From: Thioclava atlantica
GTDB taxonomy: Bacteria; Pseudomonadota; Alphaproteobacteria; Rhodobacterales; Rhodobacteraceae
Length of the DNA stretch: 64,000 nucleotides
Assembly (NCBI RefSeq): GCF_000737065.1
Contig: NZ_AQRC01000006.1
Span: 62,001-126,000, forward strand
Reading direction: 5' to 3'
The notes beneath the pieces were generated by a model. The model was given only the letters and a program-made list of their open reading frames with translations, ran no database searches and had not been told where the DNA came from. The first letter of the stretch is position 1; every line of letters begins with the position of its first letter. The position numbers were made by a program, and so were the translations under genes. Below are positions 26,882-34,742 of this stretch, piece by piece.

Positions 26882-27832
26882 ATGGGCAAGAAATTGCAGG
26901 CGGCGAGCAGGACAGTGGCGACTTATTACGATCAGTTCTTCCTGATGGATCCGGGCAATCCGCCCTCGGCGGGCACCGCCCTTTCGCCGACCACGCTGTC
27001 GATCACCGATCACAACAATGACGGGTGGATCACCACCAATTACTGGGCCCGCGATTCGATCGACGGCACGCGGGTCAACGCGGTCTGGCGCGGCGACACG
27101 ATCACCGTCGAGAAACCCAACGGCGTGCAATACACGATCACCGGCGACACGTTCTACCTTACCGACGGGCGCGCGGTCTTCACCCCCTCGGACGGCACCA
27201 TCCTGCATAACGTGACCTTCGTCAGTGCGACCTATGTCACCCAGAGCACGCAGGCGCCGGTGGGCGATCTCGGCCCGCAATGTTTCGCGGCCGGAACGCT
27301 CATCGCGACGCCCGGAGGCGAACGCCCGGTCGAGACGTTGCGGGCGGGCGATTTGGTGCTGACCCGCGACGGCGGCGCGCAGCCGATCCTCTGGGCCGGC
27401 GGGCGCGAGGTGCGCGGCGATGGCAGCCACGCCCCGGTCCGTTTCGAAGCCGGCGCGCTCGGCAACCGCCGCCCGCTTGTCGTCTCGCAGCAGCATCGAA
27501 TGCTGATCGAGGGCTGGCGCGCGGAACTCACCTGCGGGGTGGACGAGGTTCTCATCGCCGCCAAACACCTCGTGAACGGCCACACGATCCGGATCATGCG
27601 CACTTCCAGCGTGCGCTACGTGCACCTGCTGCTCGATGCCCATCACATCCTCACCGCGGAGGGCGTGCCGAGCGAGAGCCTGTTTCCCGGCAACATGATC
27701 CTGGAGGAGAGCCGCGCGCTCAGTTCCGAGATCCGCGCCGCCTGGGCGCGCCGTCACGCCGACCCGATCGAGAACATGGTAACTGCGCGACAGGTCGCGC
27801 GCGGGGCGGAATTGGCGCTCTTGGCGGCTTGA
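26882..27832 (+). CDS. Hint_2 (hedgehog/intein-like) domain protein
   Basis: A 316-residue protein. The C-terminal part (about 134-290) is a Hint_2 domain: it begins at CFAAGTLIATPGGERPVE (Cys 134, the position of the autoprocessing nucleophile), continues through LVVSQQHRML (B-block-like, near 200) and ends with HHILTAEGV. The N-terminal 133 residues, starting YYDQFFLMDPG, are of unknown function but typical of Rhodobacterales members. I see no signal peptide. Such proteins are often multi-copy and sometimes secreted by type I systems; autoprocessing is possible but not shown. A GTG at 26915 is an alternative start. Confidence 0.8.
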   Translation: MGKKLQAASRTVATYYDQFFLMDPGNPPSAGTALSPTTLSITDHNNDGWITTNYWARDSIDGTRVNAVWRGDTITVEKPNGVQYTITGDTFYLTDGRAVFTPSDGTILHNVTFVSATYVTQSTQAPVGDLGPQCFAAGTLIATPGGERPVETLRAGDLVLTRDGGAQPILWAGGREVRGDGSHAPVRFEAGALGNRRPLVVSQQHRMLIEGWRAELTCGVDEVLIAAKHLVNGHTIRIMRTSSVRYVHLLLDAHHILTAEGVPSESLFPGNMILEESRALSSEIRAAWARRHADPIENMVTARQVARGAELALLAA

Positions 27833-27848
27833 CCCAAACGCCTGCTCC

Positions 27849-28607
27849 ATGACTTATGGCGCCATGGCGACGAAGAAGAAATCGAGCAGGAAAACCCGCA
27901 AACCCTCCACGCGGGCGCGCGGCACGGATGCGCTGAAGGCACCGTTCCGGCGGGTCCTGAAATGGGCCGCACGCGGGGTGCTCGCGTTTGCGGCGCTGCT
28001 GCTCGCGCTGCTCTTTCTCTACAAGTTCGTCAATCCGCCGACCACCTGGACGATGTGGAACGCGCGCCGCCATCTGGGCGTGATCGACCAGAAATGGGTG
28101 CCGCTCGAGAAGATCGCACCCGTCGCCGCGCGCTCGGTCGTCGCGGCGGAGGATGCGAATTTCTGCAATCACTGGGGCTTCGACATGCGCGCGATCCGCG
28201 AGGCGATCGACGAGGGTGGCAATCGCGGTGCCTCGACGATCACCCAGCAGACCGTGAAGAACGTCTTCCTGTGGCAGGGCCGGAACTGGCTGCGCAAGGC
28301 GCTCGAAGCCGCGCTCACCCCCTTCGCCGAGGCGATCTGGGGCAAGAAGCGCATCCTCGAAATCTATCTCAATGTGGCCGAGTTCGACAAAGGCGCCTTC
28401 GGCATCGACGCTGCCGCCTATCGCTATTTCCGGACCTCGCCCGACAAGCTTTCGGCGCGGCAGGCGGCACTGATCGCCGCGGTGCTGCCCGATCCGAAGG
28501 ACCGCTCCGCCGCCAAGCCGACGGCCTATCTGTCGCGCCGCGCGAACGCGATCATCGACGGGGCCGCGACGATCAAGCGCGACGGGCGCGCGGAGTGCTT
28601 CGAGTGA
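27849..28607 (+). CDS. mtgA: Monofunctional biosynthetic peptidoglycan transglycosylase
   Basis: A 252-residue GT51 enzyme that polymerises lipid II into glycan strands at the inner membrane. A basic cytoplasmic tail is followed by one transmembrane helix (about 41-62) and the catalytic domain with EDANFCNHWGFD (near 99-110, containing the catalytic Glu), GASTITQQTVKN (near 125) and a KRILEIYLN segment. Length is as expected for MtgA, with no transpeptidase domain. A second ATG at 27864 is possible. Its stop codon directly abuts the stop of the DUF3833 gene on the opposite strand. Confidence 0.93.
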   Translation: MTYGAMATKKKSSRKTRKPSTRARGTDALKAPFRRVLKWAARGVLAFAALLLALLFLYKFVNPPTTWTMWNARRHLGVIDQKWVPLEKIAPVAARSVVAAEDANFCNHWGFDMRAIREAIDEGGNRGASTITQQTVKNVFLWQGRNWLRKALEAALTPFAEAIWGKKRILEIYLNVAEFDKGAFGIDAAAYRYFRTSPDKLSARQAALIAAVLPDPKDRSAAKPTAYLSRRANAIIDGAATIKRDGRAECFE

Positions 28608-29174
28608 TCACTCCGCCGGTCCGGCCATCGGGCGCATGACCGCGAAGAGCTCGGCCACCTTGACCCCGAACTTGCGCATCTGCGATCGGTTCAGCAACGT
28701 TCCGTCCGGCATCAGATAGATCCAGTCGGTGACGTCGAGCACATGCCCGCCCGCATCCTCGGGCAGCCGCAGCCGGTAGCGCATCCGGAGCGCGTTGCCC
28801 TTCTGCTCCATCTCGGCCCTGCCCTCGATATCGTCGGCGGTCGAGGAGATCTCGCCATTCGGACCGAACCGGATATGCCAGGCACGGTTCTGCCGCCGGC
28901 CCGAGGCATATTCGAATTCCTCCTCGATCACCCCGCCCTCGTTGGTGAAGCTGCCGCGCATGATCGCCCGGAAGCGCGAGGTCACGCGCCCGGTGGGGCC
29001 ATAGATGATGCCATGCGCCTCGACCGGCCCTGCGAAGGCCTGGCGGATGTCGAAGACCGGTGTATCGGCCGCGTAATCGGCACTGCGCTGAGCGGGAAAA
29101 CTGAAAAACACATGCCGCAGCACGATCCCCGCCAGGATCAGGAGGAGGATGGCGAAGAGGATCTTGATCATCAT
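28608..29174 (-). CDS. DUF3833 family membrane-anchored protein
   Basis: A 188-residue protein with an N-terminal membrane helix (residues 2-22, ILLLILAGIVLRHVF-like) and a domain that resembles DUF3833, including a GxIYGPTGRVTSRF segment and a W(I)YLMPDGTLLNR segment near the C-terminus. The fold is probably lipocalin-like and outward facing; function unknown. It begins one base after the cfa-like gene stop and is the last gene of the operon driven by the sigma-E-type promoter at 32425. This association suggests a role in membrane lipid repair or protection under photooxidative stress. Its end abuts the mtgA stop. Confidence 0.75.
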   Translation of the reverse strand: MMIKILFAILLLILAGIVLRHVFFSFPAQRSADYAADTPVFDIRQAFAGPVEAHGIIYGPTGRVTSRFRAIMRGSFTNEGGVIEEEFEYASGRRQNRAWHIRFGPNGEISSTADDIEGRAEMEQKGNALRMRYRLRLPEDAGGHVLDVTDWIYLMPDGTLLNRSQMRKFGVKVAELFAVMRPMAGPAE

Positions 29175-29175
29175 C

Positions 29176-30342
29176 TCATGCCCTCGCATGTGCCAGTTGG
29201 ACCTGAACGACATCGGTATGGCCAACCGCAAAGGCCGCCGCGCAGGCTTCGAGATAATAGAGCCAGCCGCGCAGGAACTCGGGGCCATAGCCCATCTTCG
29301 CGGCCCGCGCGCTGCGCTCCTTGAGGCGCGCGGCCCATTGCCGGCAGGTCTCGGCATAGTCCTGCCCGAAGCCGAAACTCTCGCGCACCGCGAGCCCGGC
29401 TCTCTCGGCCTGATCCCGGATCACGCCATCCGACAGCAACATCCCCCCCGGGAAGGTGTATTGGCGAATGAAATCCGAGGTCTCGCGATAGGTCGGGAAG
29501 TAGGAATCAGACACTGTTATGGCCTGAATCATCGCCGTTCCCCCTTCCGAGAGCCGATCCTTGAGCGTGCCGAAATAGGTCGGCCAATAACGCTCGCCCA
29601 CCGCCTCGATCATCTCGATCGACACGATATGGTCGAAGGTTCCGGGCGTGCGCCGGTAATCCTGCAGCCGGATCTCGGCGCGCCCGTCGAGCCGCGCATC
29701 GGCATAACCCTTCTGGCTGGGCGAGATCGTGATACCGGTGACCTGCCGCCCCTGATCGGCGGCGCGTTCGGCGAAATGCCCCCAGCCGCAACCGATCTCG
29801 AGCACCCGCTCGCCGGTGCCGAGATTGTCGAGGATCCGGTCGAGCTTGCGGTTCTGGGCCCGGTGCAGATCATCGTCGCCCGGCGCGAAGAGACCCGAGG
29901 AATAGCTCATCCCCTCGTCGAGCCAGATCTGGTAGAACTCGTTGCCCACATCGTAATGCGAGCGGATGTTGCGCGACGCACCGCGCAGCGAGTTCGCCCG
30001 CAGCAAACGGTCCACGATCCGGAACTTCAGGTTCGACCAGAACCCGGCATAGGCATAGCCGTCGACGATCTCGAGATTCTTCAGCGCGAGCGAGAGCAGC
30101 GCCTCGATCGAGGGCGTGTCCCAGAACCCCGCGATATAGGCCTCGCCCAGGCCGACATCGCCGCGCGCGGCCATCATCACCACCGCCTGCCAGTCACGGA
30201 TCTCCATCTCTGCGTGCGGCGCGCCGCGACCGAAATACCGCGTCTCGCCCCCCGGCAGGCGCAGATGCAACGTGCCGTGCTGGATCTTTTCGCAGGTTTC
30301 GAGGAATTCGTGGCGGATGCGGTTCGTCAGGAAGGGCATCAT
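29176..30342 (-). CDS. cfa: Cyclopropane-fatty-acyl-phospholipid synthase family methyltransferase
   Basis: A 388-residue SAM-dependent enzyme that modifies double bonds of phospholipid acyl chains. The SAM site is VLEIGCGWGHFAERAA (near 176-191), and HIVSIEMIEAVGERYW near 238 is a conserved active-site region. Cfa enzymes add a methylene bridge; the relatives UfaM of Rhodobacter make methylated acyl chains, and I cannot tell which applies. The ATG overlaps the upstream DUF1365 gene stop (ATGA). The gene lies in the FAD-oxidoreductase/DUF1365/cfa/DUF3833 operon, divergent from rpoE-chrR. Confidence 0.88.
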   Translation of the reverse strand: MMPFLTNRIRHEFLETCEKIQHGTLHLRLPGGETRYFGRGAPHAEMEIRDWQAVVMMAARGDVGLGEAYIAGFWDTPSIEALLSLALKNLEIVDGYAYAGFWSNLKFRIVDRLLRANSLRGASRNIRSHYDVGNEFYQIWLDEGMSYSSGLFAPGDDDLHRAQNRKLDRILDNLGTGERVLEIGCGWGHFAERAADQGRQVTGITISPSQKGYADARLDGRAEIRLQDYRRTPGTFDHIVSIEMIEAVGERYWPTYFGTLKDRLSEGGTAMIQAITVSDSYFPTYRETSDFIRQYTFPGGMLLSDGVIRDQAERAGLAVRESFGFGQDYAETCRQWAARLKERSARAAKMGYGPEFLRGWLYYLEACAAAFAVGHTDVVQVQLAHARA

Positions 30343-31091
30343 CGGCTGATCTCCTCGCTGGGGGGAACGGGGCGCGGCAGGTAGCGCGCCCCCTTGAGCT
30401 TGAGCTTGAGGGCCTGCCAATGGATCAGGCCCATCGTCCGGATCGGGGTGAGCGGCCGACGCAAAGCCGCGCGCAGCAAGGCGCGCGACGTCAGCGGCAG
30501 ACGATCGACACCGAGCGTCGCGATCACGCCTTCCGCCCCGTTGCGATGGTCGATCCGGATCCGGATCCGCGCCACGTCGATATGGAAGCGGAAACGGTAC
30601 TCTCCGGCGATTTCCTGGAACGGCGAGACATGGAAGATCTTGCGCACGAAAAGTTCGGTTTGAGCCTCGATAGGCTCGAAATTCTCGGTCGCGCAGAGAT
30701 AGGAATGCCGGTCGCCGAAAGTGTTGTTGACCTCGGCGAGGACGGCACGCAACGCGCCCTCCGCATCAAAGGCGAACCAGAGATTCACCGGGTTGAAACC
30801 CGCCCCGAAAATGCGCGGCTGGGTCAGAAGCAGCAGCTTTGCGGGCTGCGGCGCCCCCAGGCGGGCGAGCTGGCGCCGGACCCAAACAGCCCCCTCGCCC
30901 TTGCCCGGCGCACCGCCATAGTCGCGATCCTCCACCCGCGCCAGCGCCCGGCCCTTCCGCGAGAACAGCCGAGGCCATGGGCCCTCGGCCTCGGGATCGA
31001 TCAGGACATAATCCACGTGGTAACGGAACTGATGCCCGATCGCGCCGCGCCGGGAATGGATCGTCGTTCCGGGGCAGAATTCACCGTTCAT
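30339..31091 (-). CDS. DUF1365 family protein
   Basis: A 250-residue protein of the DUF1365 family. It opens with CPGTTIHSRRG and HQFRYHVDYVLIDP, the characteristic start of this family, and contains FNPVNLWFAFD near the middle. No signal peptide or catalytic motif is assigned. The family occurs next to cyclopropane-fatty-acid synthases and FAD-dependent amine oxidases in many bacteria, including the sigma-E regulon of Rhodobacter. The gene overlaps its neighbours by ATGA on both sides, consistent with tight coupling. It probably acts in modifying fatty acids in membranes, but the reaction is unknown. Confidence 0.85.
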   Translation of the reverse strand: MNGEFCPGTTIHSRRGAIGHQFRYHVDYVLIDPEAEGPWPRLFSRKGRALARVEDRDYGGAPGKGEGAVWVRRQLARLGAPQPAKLLLLTQPRIFGAGFNPVNLWFAFDAEGALRAVLAEVNNTFGDRHSYLCATENFEPIEAQTELFVRKIFHVSPFQEIAGEYRFRFHIDVARIRIRIDHRNGAEGVIATLGVDRLPLTSRALLRAALRRPLTPIRTMGLIHWQALKLKLKGARYLPRPVPPSEEISR

Positions 31092-32398
31092 GCCAGCACC
31101 TTTTCGAGACCGGGTTGCGGGATCGCGCCGCGATTGAGCGCCCGCGCCACCCGCACCGCCGAGGCGAACCCGTCCTCGTGAAACCCGTGGCGCAACCATG
31201 CCCCGGCATACCAGGTGCGGTTTTGACCCTGAATCGCCTGGATCTTCTCCTGCGCGCGCAGGGCGGGCCGGTCGAAGACGGGGTGCCAGAAGACCTCGTG
31301 ATCGTAGATCGCCTCCTCGGGGATCGGGGTCTCGGGATTGAGCGTCACGAAGTGCGGATCGGACTCGGGGATGTTCTGCAACCGGTTCATCCAGTAGGTA
31401 ACGCCGAGCCGCGTCTCCGCAGCTTGCGTATGCGCCTGATAGACCCAGCTCGACCAGCAGGCCCGGCGCTTGGGCATCTGTCCCGCATCCCGGTGCAGAT
31501 AGACATCGTTGGGCTGGTAGCGCACCGCCGAAAGCGCGGTCGCCTCGGTCTCGCCGGGTTTCGCAAGCAGCCTCAGCGCCTGATCGGAATGGCAGGCGAA
31601 GATCACCTGATCGAACTGCTCAGGAGACGCGTTTTGCGCCGAAATAGTGACGGATTTGGACCCGCGCTGGACTGAGGTCACTGGCGTGCCGAGCCGAAAT
31701 TCGACCCCGCGCAGCCGAAGCGCTTGCTCCAGCCGTTTCACATATTCGATCGAGCCGCCCGACACCGTCCACCACTGATGCTGCCCCGTCGCCGAGAGCA
31801 GCGCGTGGTTCTCGAAGAAGCGCAGCAGGCTTTTCGCCGGGAAAGCGCCGATCTCGTCGGCCGGCGTCGACCAGATCGCCCCGCAGATCGGCAGAAGATA
31901 GTAGCGGCGAAACCACTCGCCCAGCCCCAACTCGTCGAGAAGCATGTCGATCGTGACCTCGTCGCTCTTCGCCATCTCGACCGCGCGCGAGTTGAATTTC
32001 GCGATATCCGCGATCATCCGGGCAAAGCCGGGACGCAGCAGGTTGCGTTTCTGCGCGACGAGCCCGCGCAGGTCGCGCAGTGCATATTCGATCCTTCCCT
32101 GGTCGATCGAGACCCCGAAGCTCATGTCCGAGCGCTCCACCGGGACGTCGAGCTCTGCGAACATCCGGGTCAGATGCGGATAATTCGCGTAGTTGAAGAC
32201 GATGAAGCCGGTATCGACAGGCTGGTCGCCATTGCGCCCGGCGGTGATGGTCCGCGAGTGCCCTCCCAGCCGCGGTTCCGCCTCGTAGATCGTCACGCGG
32301 TTATGGGGTGCGAGCTGCCAGGCCGCTGCCAGACCGGAAATACCCGCACCGATGATGGCGATATGTTGCGCGTGAGGATGCTGGGCATCGAAGGACAT
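31088..32398 (-). CDS. FAD-dependent oxidoreductase (amine oxidase-like), sigma-E operon
   Basis: A 436-residue flavoprotein with the FAD-binding motif IAIIGAGISGLAAAWQL at the N-terminus followed by YEAEPRLGGHS. It is related to flavin-containing amine oxidases and phytoene-desaturase-like enzymes. In Rhodobacter sphaeroides, a similarly annotated enzyme acts with a Cfa-like methyltransferase in furan fatty acid synthesis; I infer a related role. The ATG at 32398 has GGGAG at 9 bases and sits just downstream of a sigma-E-like promoter (32425-32454); the longer TTG start is less likely. It is first in the four-gene operon. Confidence 0.85.
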   Translation of the reverse strand: MSFDAQHPHAQHIAIIGAGISGLAAAWQLAPHNRVTIYEAEPRLGGHSRTITAGRNGDQPVDTGFIVFNYANYPHLTRMFAELDVPVERSDMSFGVSIDQGRIEYALRDLRGLVAQKRNLLRPGFARMIADIAKFNSRAVEMAKSDEVTIDMLLDELGLGEWFRRYYLLPICGAIWSTPADEIGAFPAKSLLRFFENHALLSATGQHQWWTVSGGSIEYVKRLEQALRLRGVEFRLGTPVTSVQRGSKSVTISAQNASPEQFDQVIFACHSDQALRLLAKPGETEATALSAVRYQPNDVYLHRDAGQMPKRRACWSSWVYQAHTQAAETRLGVTYWMNRLQNIPESDPHFVTLNPETPIPEEAIYDHEVFWHPVFDRPALRAQEKIQAIQGQNRTWYAGAWLRHGFHEDGFASAVRVARALNRGAIPQPGLEKVLA

Positions 32399-32424
32399 GG
32401 ACACTACTCCCAAAGCTCTTGCAG

Positions 32425-32454
32425 ACGTAACGTTGGCTGCTAGGCTTTGGATCA
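32425..32454 (-). promoter_or_regulatory. Sigma-E-type promoter for the FAD-oxidoreductase operon
   Basis: On the minus strand, TGATCC (32454-32449) is followed after exactly 18 bases by TTACGT (32430-32425). TGATCC is the -35 element described for the RpoE-ChrR group in Rhodobacter. The -10 element is less ideal than on the other strand. Transcription would start near 32418, 20 bases before the ATG. Confidence 0.6.
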
Positions 32455-32474
32455 GAAGTTTTGCGACCTCCGGG

Positions 32475-32504
32475 TGATCCCTTTTCGCCGTCCTGCCGTA
32501 ACAG
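32475..32504 (+). promoter_or_regulatory. Sigma-E-type autoregulatory promoter of rpoE-chrR
   Basis: TGATCC (32475-32480), 18-base spacer, TAACAG (32499-32504), the pattern of the Rhodobacter RpoE promoter and its regulon. Transcription would begin near 32511 and leave a leader of about 80 bases to the ATG at 32590. It indicates that rpoE activates its own gene. Confidence 0.7.
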
Positions 32505-32589
32505 GACCATGCTGAGGGAAATGACCATAGACTTCGAGAGAAATTTGCCTCCGTCGATCACGGCGGCTGCGCCTCGTTCCGGGAAGAAG

Positions 32590-33177
32590 ATGGACGATCG
32601 AAAACCTTCAGCTGCGACGCCCGAGGGCCCTTGCGAGCAAACGGAATGGCTCGTTGCGGTGCGCGACAGGCGGGACAAGGCAGCTTTCGCGCGGCTCTAC
32701 GATTACTTCGTGCCGCGTCTCAAGGGGATGCTGATGCGCTCGGGGATGCCTGGTGCGGCAGCCGAGGATGTGGTGCAGGACGTGATGCTCACGATCTGGC
32801 GCAAGGCGCATCTCTACGATGAAAACCGTGCGCGCGCCTCGGCCTGGATCTACCGGATCGCGCGGAACCGGCAGATCGACGTGATCCGGCGCCGGCCCCG
32901 CCCGGTGCCCGACGAGATGGTCGCCGAGGCCGAGACGCGCGACACACCTCAGGCCGATGCGCTCATCGGTCTGGAACAGGAGGCCGCGCAGCTCCGCGAG
33001 GCGCTCGAGACGCTGCCCCAGGCGCAGCGCGAGATCATCGAGCGCGCCTATGTGGGCGAGCTGACGCAGGCGGAAATTCGGGAGGCCACCGGTCTCGCCC
33101 TGGGAACGATCAAGTCGCGGATCCGGCTGGCGCTGGAGAAGCTACGTCACGAATTGAGGGATCTGAGAGAAGAATGA
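32590..33177 (+). CDS. rpoE: ECF RNA polymerase sigma factor RpoE (ChrR-controlled)
   Basis: A 195-residue ECF sigma factor of the RpoE-ChrR group. Region 2 lies at about 29-97 (AEDVVQDVMLTIWRKAH) and region 4 at about 136-190 with a helix-turn-helix (LTQAEIREATGLALGTIKSR). In Rhodobacter it responds to singlet oxygen and activates membrane protection and repair genes once released from ChrR. I chose the ATG at 32590 because GGGAAGAAG precedes it and the promoter is too close to the ATGs at 32509 and 32521. Its stop overlaps the chrR start as ATGA. Confidence 0.93.
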   Translation: MDDRKPSAATPEGPCEQTEWLVAVRDRRDKAAFARLYDYFVPRLKGMLMRSGMPGAAAEDVVQDVMLTIWRKAHLYDENRARASAWIYRIARNRQIDVIRRRPRPVPDEMVAEAETRDTPQADALIGLEQEAAQLREALETLPQAQREIIERAYVGELTQAEIREATGLALGTIKSRIRLALEKLRHELRDLREE

Positions 33178-33812
33178 AAGAGATCTCGCATCATCTGCCC
33201 GACTGGCTCATCCGGTCCTATGCGACCGGCAGCCTCGGCCATGCGTTCTCGCTGGTCGTGGCCGCGCATGTGAGCCAATGCGACGATTGCCGCGCGCGCC
33301 TCGAGGCCGAGGAGCTTGCGGGCGGGCTGGTACTGGAAACGCTCGACACGGTCGCGCCCTCCGACGATCTGCGGGCGCGGATCTTCGACGGGCTCGACGC
33401 CGATCCGTCGCCCGAGCCCGCGAAACCGCAGCGGACCGGGATCTATCCCGGCGCGGTGGTCGAGGCGATGGGAGGGCCGGAGCCGCGCTGGCGGTCGCTC
33501 GGCGGCGGTATCCGACAGGCGATCCTGAGCGAGGATGGCGAGGGGTCGGCGCGGCTGCTCTACATCCCGCCGGGGATGGCGGTGCCCGATCACGGCCATA
33601 ACGGGCTCGAACTGACGCTGGTGCTGCAGGGCTCCTTCTCGGACGAGACCGGACGGTTCGGCGTCGGCGATGTGGAGGTCGCGACCGATGATCTCGATCA
33701 TACGCCGGTGGCGGGGATGGAGGATGTGTGCATCTGCCTCGCCGCGACCGACGCGCCGCTCAGGTTCAAATCCCTCCTGCCGCGGATGCTGCAGCCGATT
33801 TTCCGGATCTAG
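33174..33812 (+). CDS. chrR: ChrR family zinc-binding anti-sigma-E factor
   Basis: A 212-residue cytoplasmic anti-sigma factor. The N-terminal zinc site is His 6 or 7, His 32, Cys 36 and Cys 39 (AAHVSQCDDCRA), matching ZAS-type anti-sigma domains. The C-terminal cupin domain has a second metal site with His 140, His 142, Glu 146 and His 176, at nearly the positions known from Rhodobacter ChrR. Both sites needed for sigma binding and for response to singlet oxygen therefore look intact. Translationally coupled to rpoE. It ends 3 bases from the converging glycosyltransferase gene. Confidence 0.94.
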   Translation: MKEISHHLPDWLIRSYATGSLGHAFSLVVAAHVSQCDDCRARLEAEELAGGLVLETLDTVAPSDDLRARIFDGLDADPSPEPAKPQRTGIYPGAVVEAMGGPEPRWRSLGGGIRQAILSEDGEGSARLLYIPPGMAVPDHGHNGLELTLVLQGSFSDETGRFGVGDVEVATDDLDHTPVAGMEDVCICLAATDAPLRFKSLLPRMLQPIFRI

Positions 33813-33815
33813 ACC

Positions 33816-34733
33816 CTATATCAGCCGAAACAGCGTCGCGATCCAGAGCGCAACCGTGCCCGCCCGGCTTTGGCGATAGAGCCTGAGCCGGGCGAATTGC
33901 GTCAGGCGACCCGGCAAAGGCGCATCGCGCATCGCGACGAACGCATCGAGAAGCGCACGGTTCTCCGGCGTCATCCGATGGCGCGCGGGTTCGAGGGCCG
34001 CCAGCGCCCGCCCCGTCCAGTCGCGCCATTCGCCCCGCCGCAGCCTGCGCAGCCGGTCGAGTTTCGCGCCGAGCGACAGGTTCGCTCCTTCCGCATTGCC
34101 CGCGTGCTGGCGGTAATAGAGCGAAGGCCTGTCGTCATGGATGAGCGTCGCGCCGATCCCGGACAGTAGCTGGTAGATCCACCAGTCATGCTTGTGGATC
34201 GCTTCGCTCTCCGCGGCGGCCTCGACGACAAGCGCCGCGGAAGCGGGGTTGAGAACGATCGTGTTGCCGGCGGCGACGTTTTGCACCAACGCATTGCGAA
34301 ACCCCAGGGGTCGCGGGCGCGGCGCTGAGGGCCGGGGATCGGACAGATCGGCGCGGGTCACGAAGGTTCGGCTGCAATAGAGCGCCGGACCGCCCTGCCC
34401 GTCCAACGCCGCCACCGCGCGTTCGAGCTTTTCCGGCAGCCAGACATCGTCCTGATCGCTGAATGCCAGATAGCCTTGTGCGCCCAACTCCCGTGCTCGG
34501 AGAAGGAGCGAATGGAAATTCGCTCCCGCCCCCCGGCGCGGCCCGTCGAAAACCGCGACGTCATGCCCGGTCGTTGCGAAATCGGCGAGCAGATCGCGCG
34601 CCGCGGCGTCAGAGCCGTCGTCGCTGACGATCAGTCGCCAGTCGCGATGAGTCTGAGCGGCAAGACTTGCGAGTTGCTCGGCGAGCTCCGGTCCGGGGCG
34701 ACAGATCGCCATCAGGATCGTGACGCGCGCCAT
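33816..34733 (-). CDS. Family 2 glycosyltransferase at the end of the rhamnose operon
   Basis: A 305-residue GT-A type transferase with the opening VTILMAICRPGPELAEQLAS, SDDGSDAA near 37-44, and FSDQDDVWLPEKL near 92, the DXD/QDD motif of rhamnosyl- and related family 2 transferases. It begins 9 bases after rfbA, last in rfbC-rfbB-rfbD-rfbA, so a rhamnosyltransferase using dTDP-L-rhamnose is the natural inference, but donor specificity cannot be proven. No membrane anchor is seen. Its stop lies 3 bases from the chrR stop on the other strand. Confidence 0.82.
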   Translation of the reverse strand: MARVTILMAICRPGPELAEQLASLAAQTHRDWRLIVSDDGSDAAARDLLADFATTGHDVAVFDGPRRGAGANFHSLLLRARELGAQGYLAFSDQDDVWLPEKLERAVAALDGQGGPALYCSRTFVTRADLSDPRPSAPRPRPLGFRNALVQNVAAGNTIVLNPASAALVVEAAAESEAIHKHDWWIYQLLSGIGATLIHDDRPSLYYRQHAGNAEGANLSLGAKLDRLRRLRRGEWRDWTGRALAALEPARHRMTPENRALLDAFVAMRDAPLPGRLTQFARLRLYRQSRAGTVALWIATLFRLI

Positions 34734-34742
34734 TTTTCCGGC

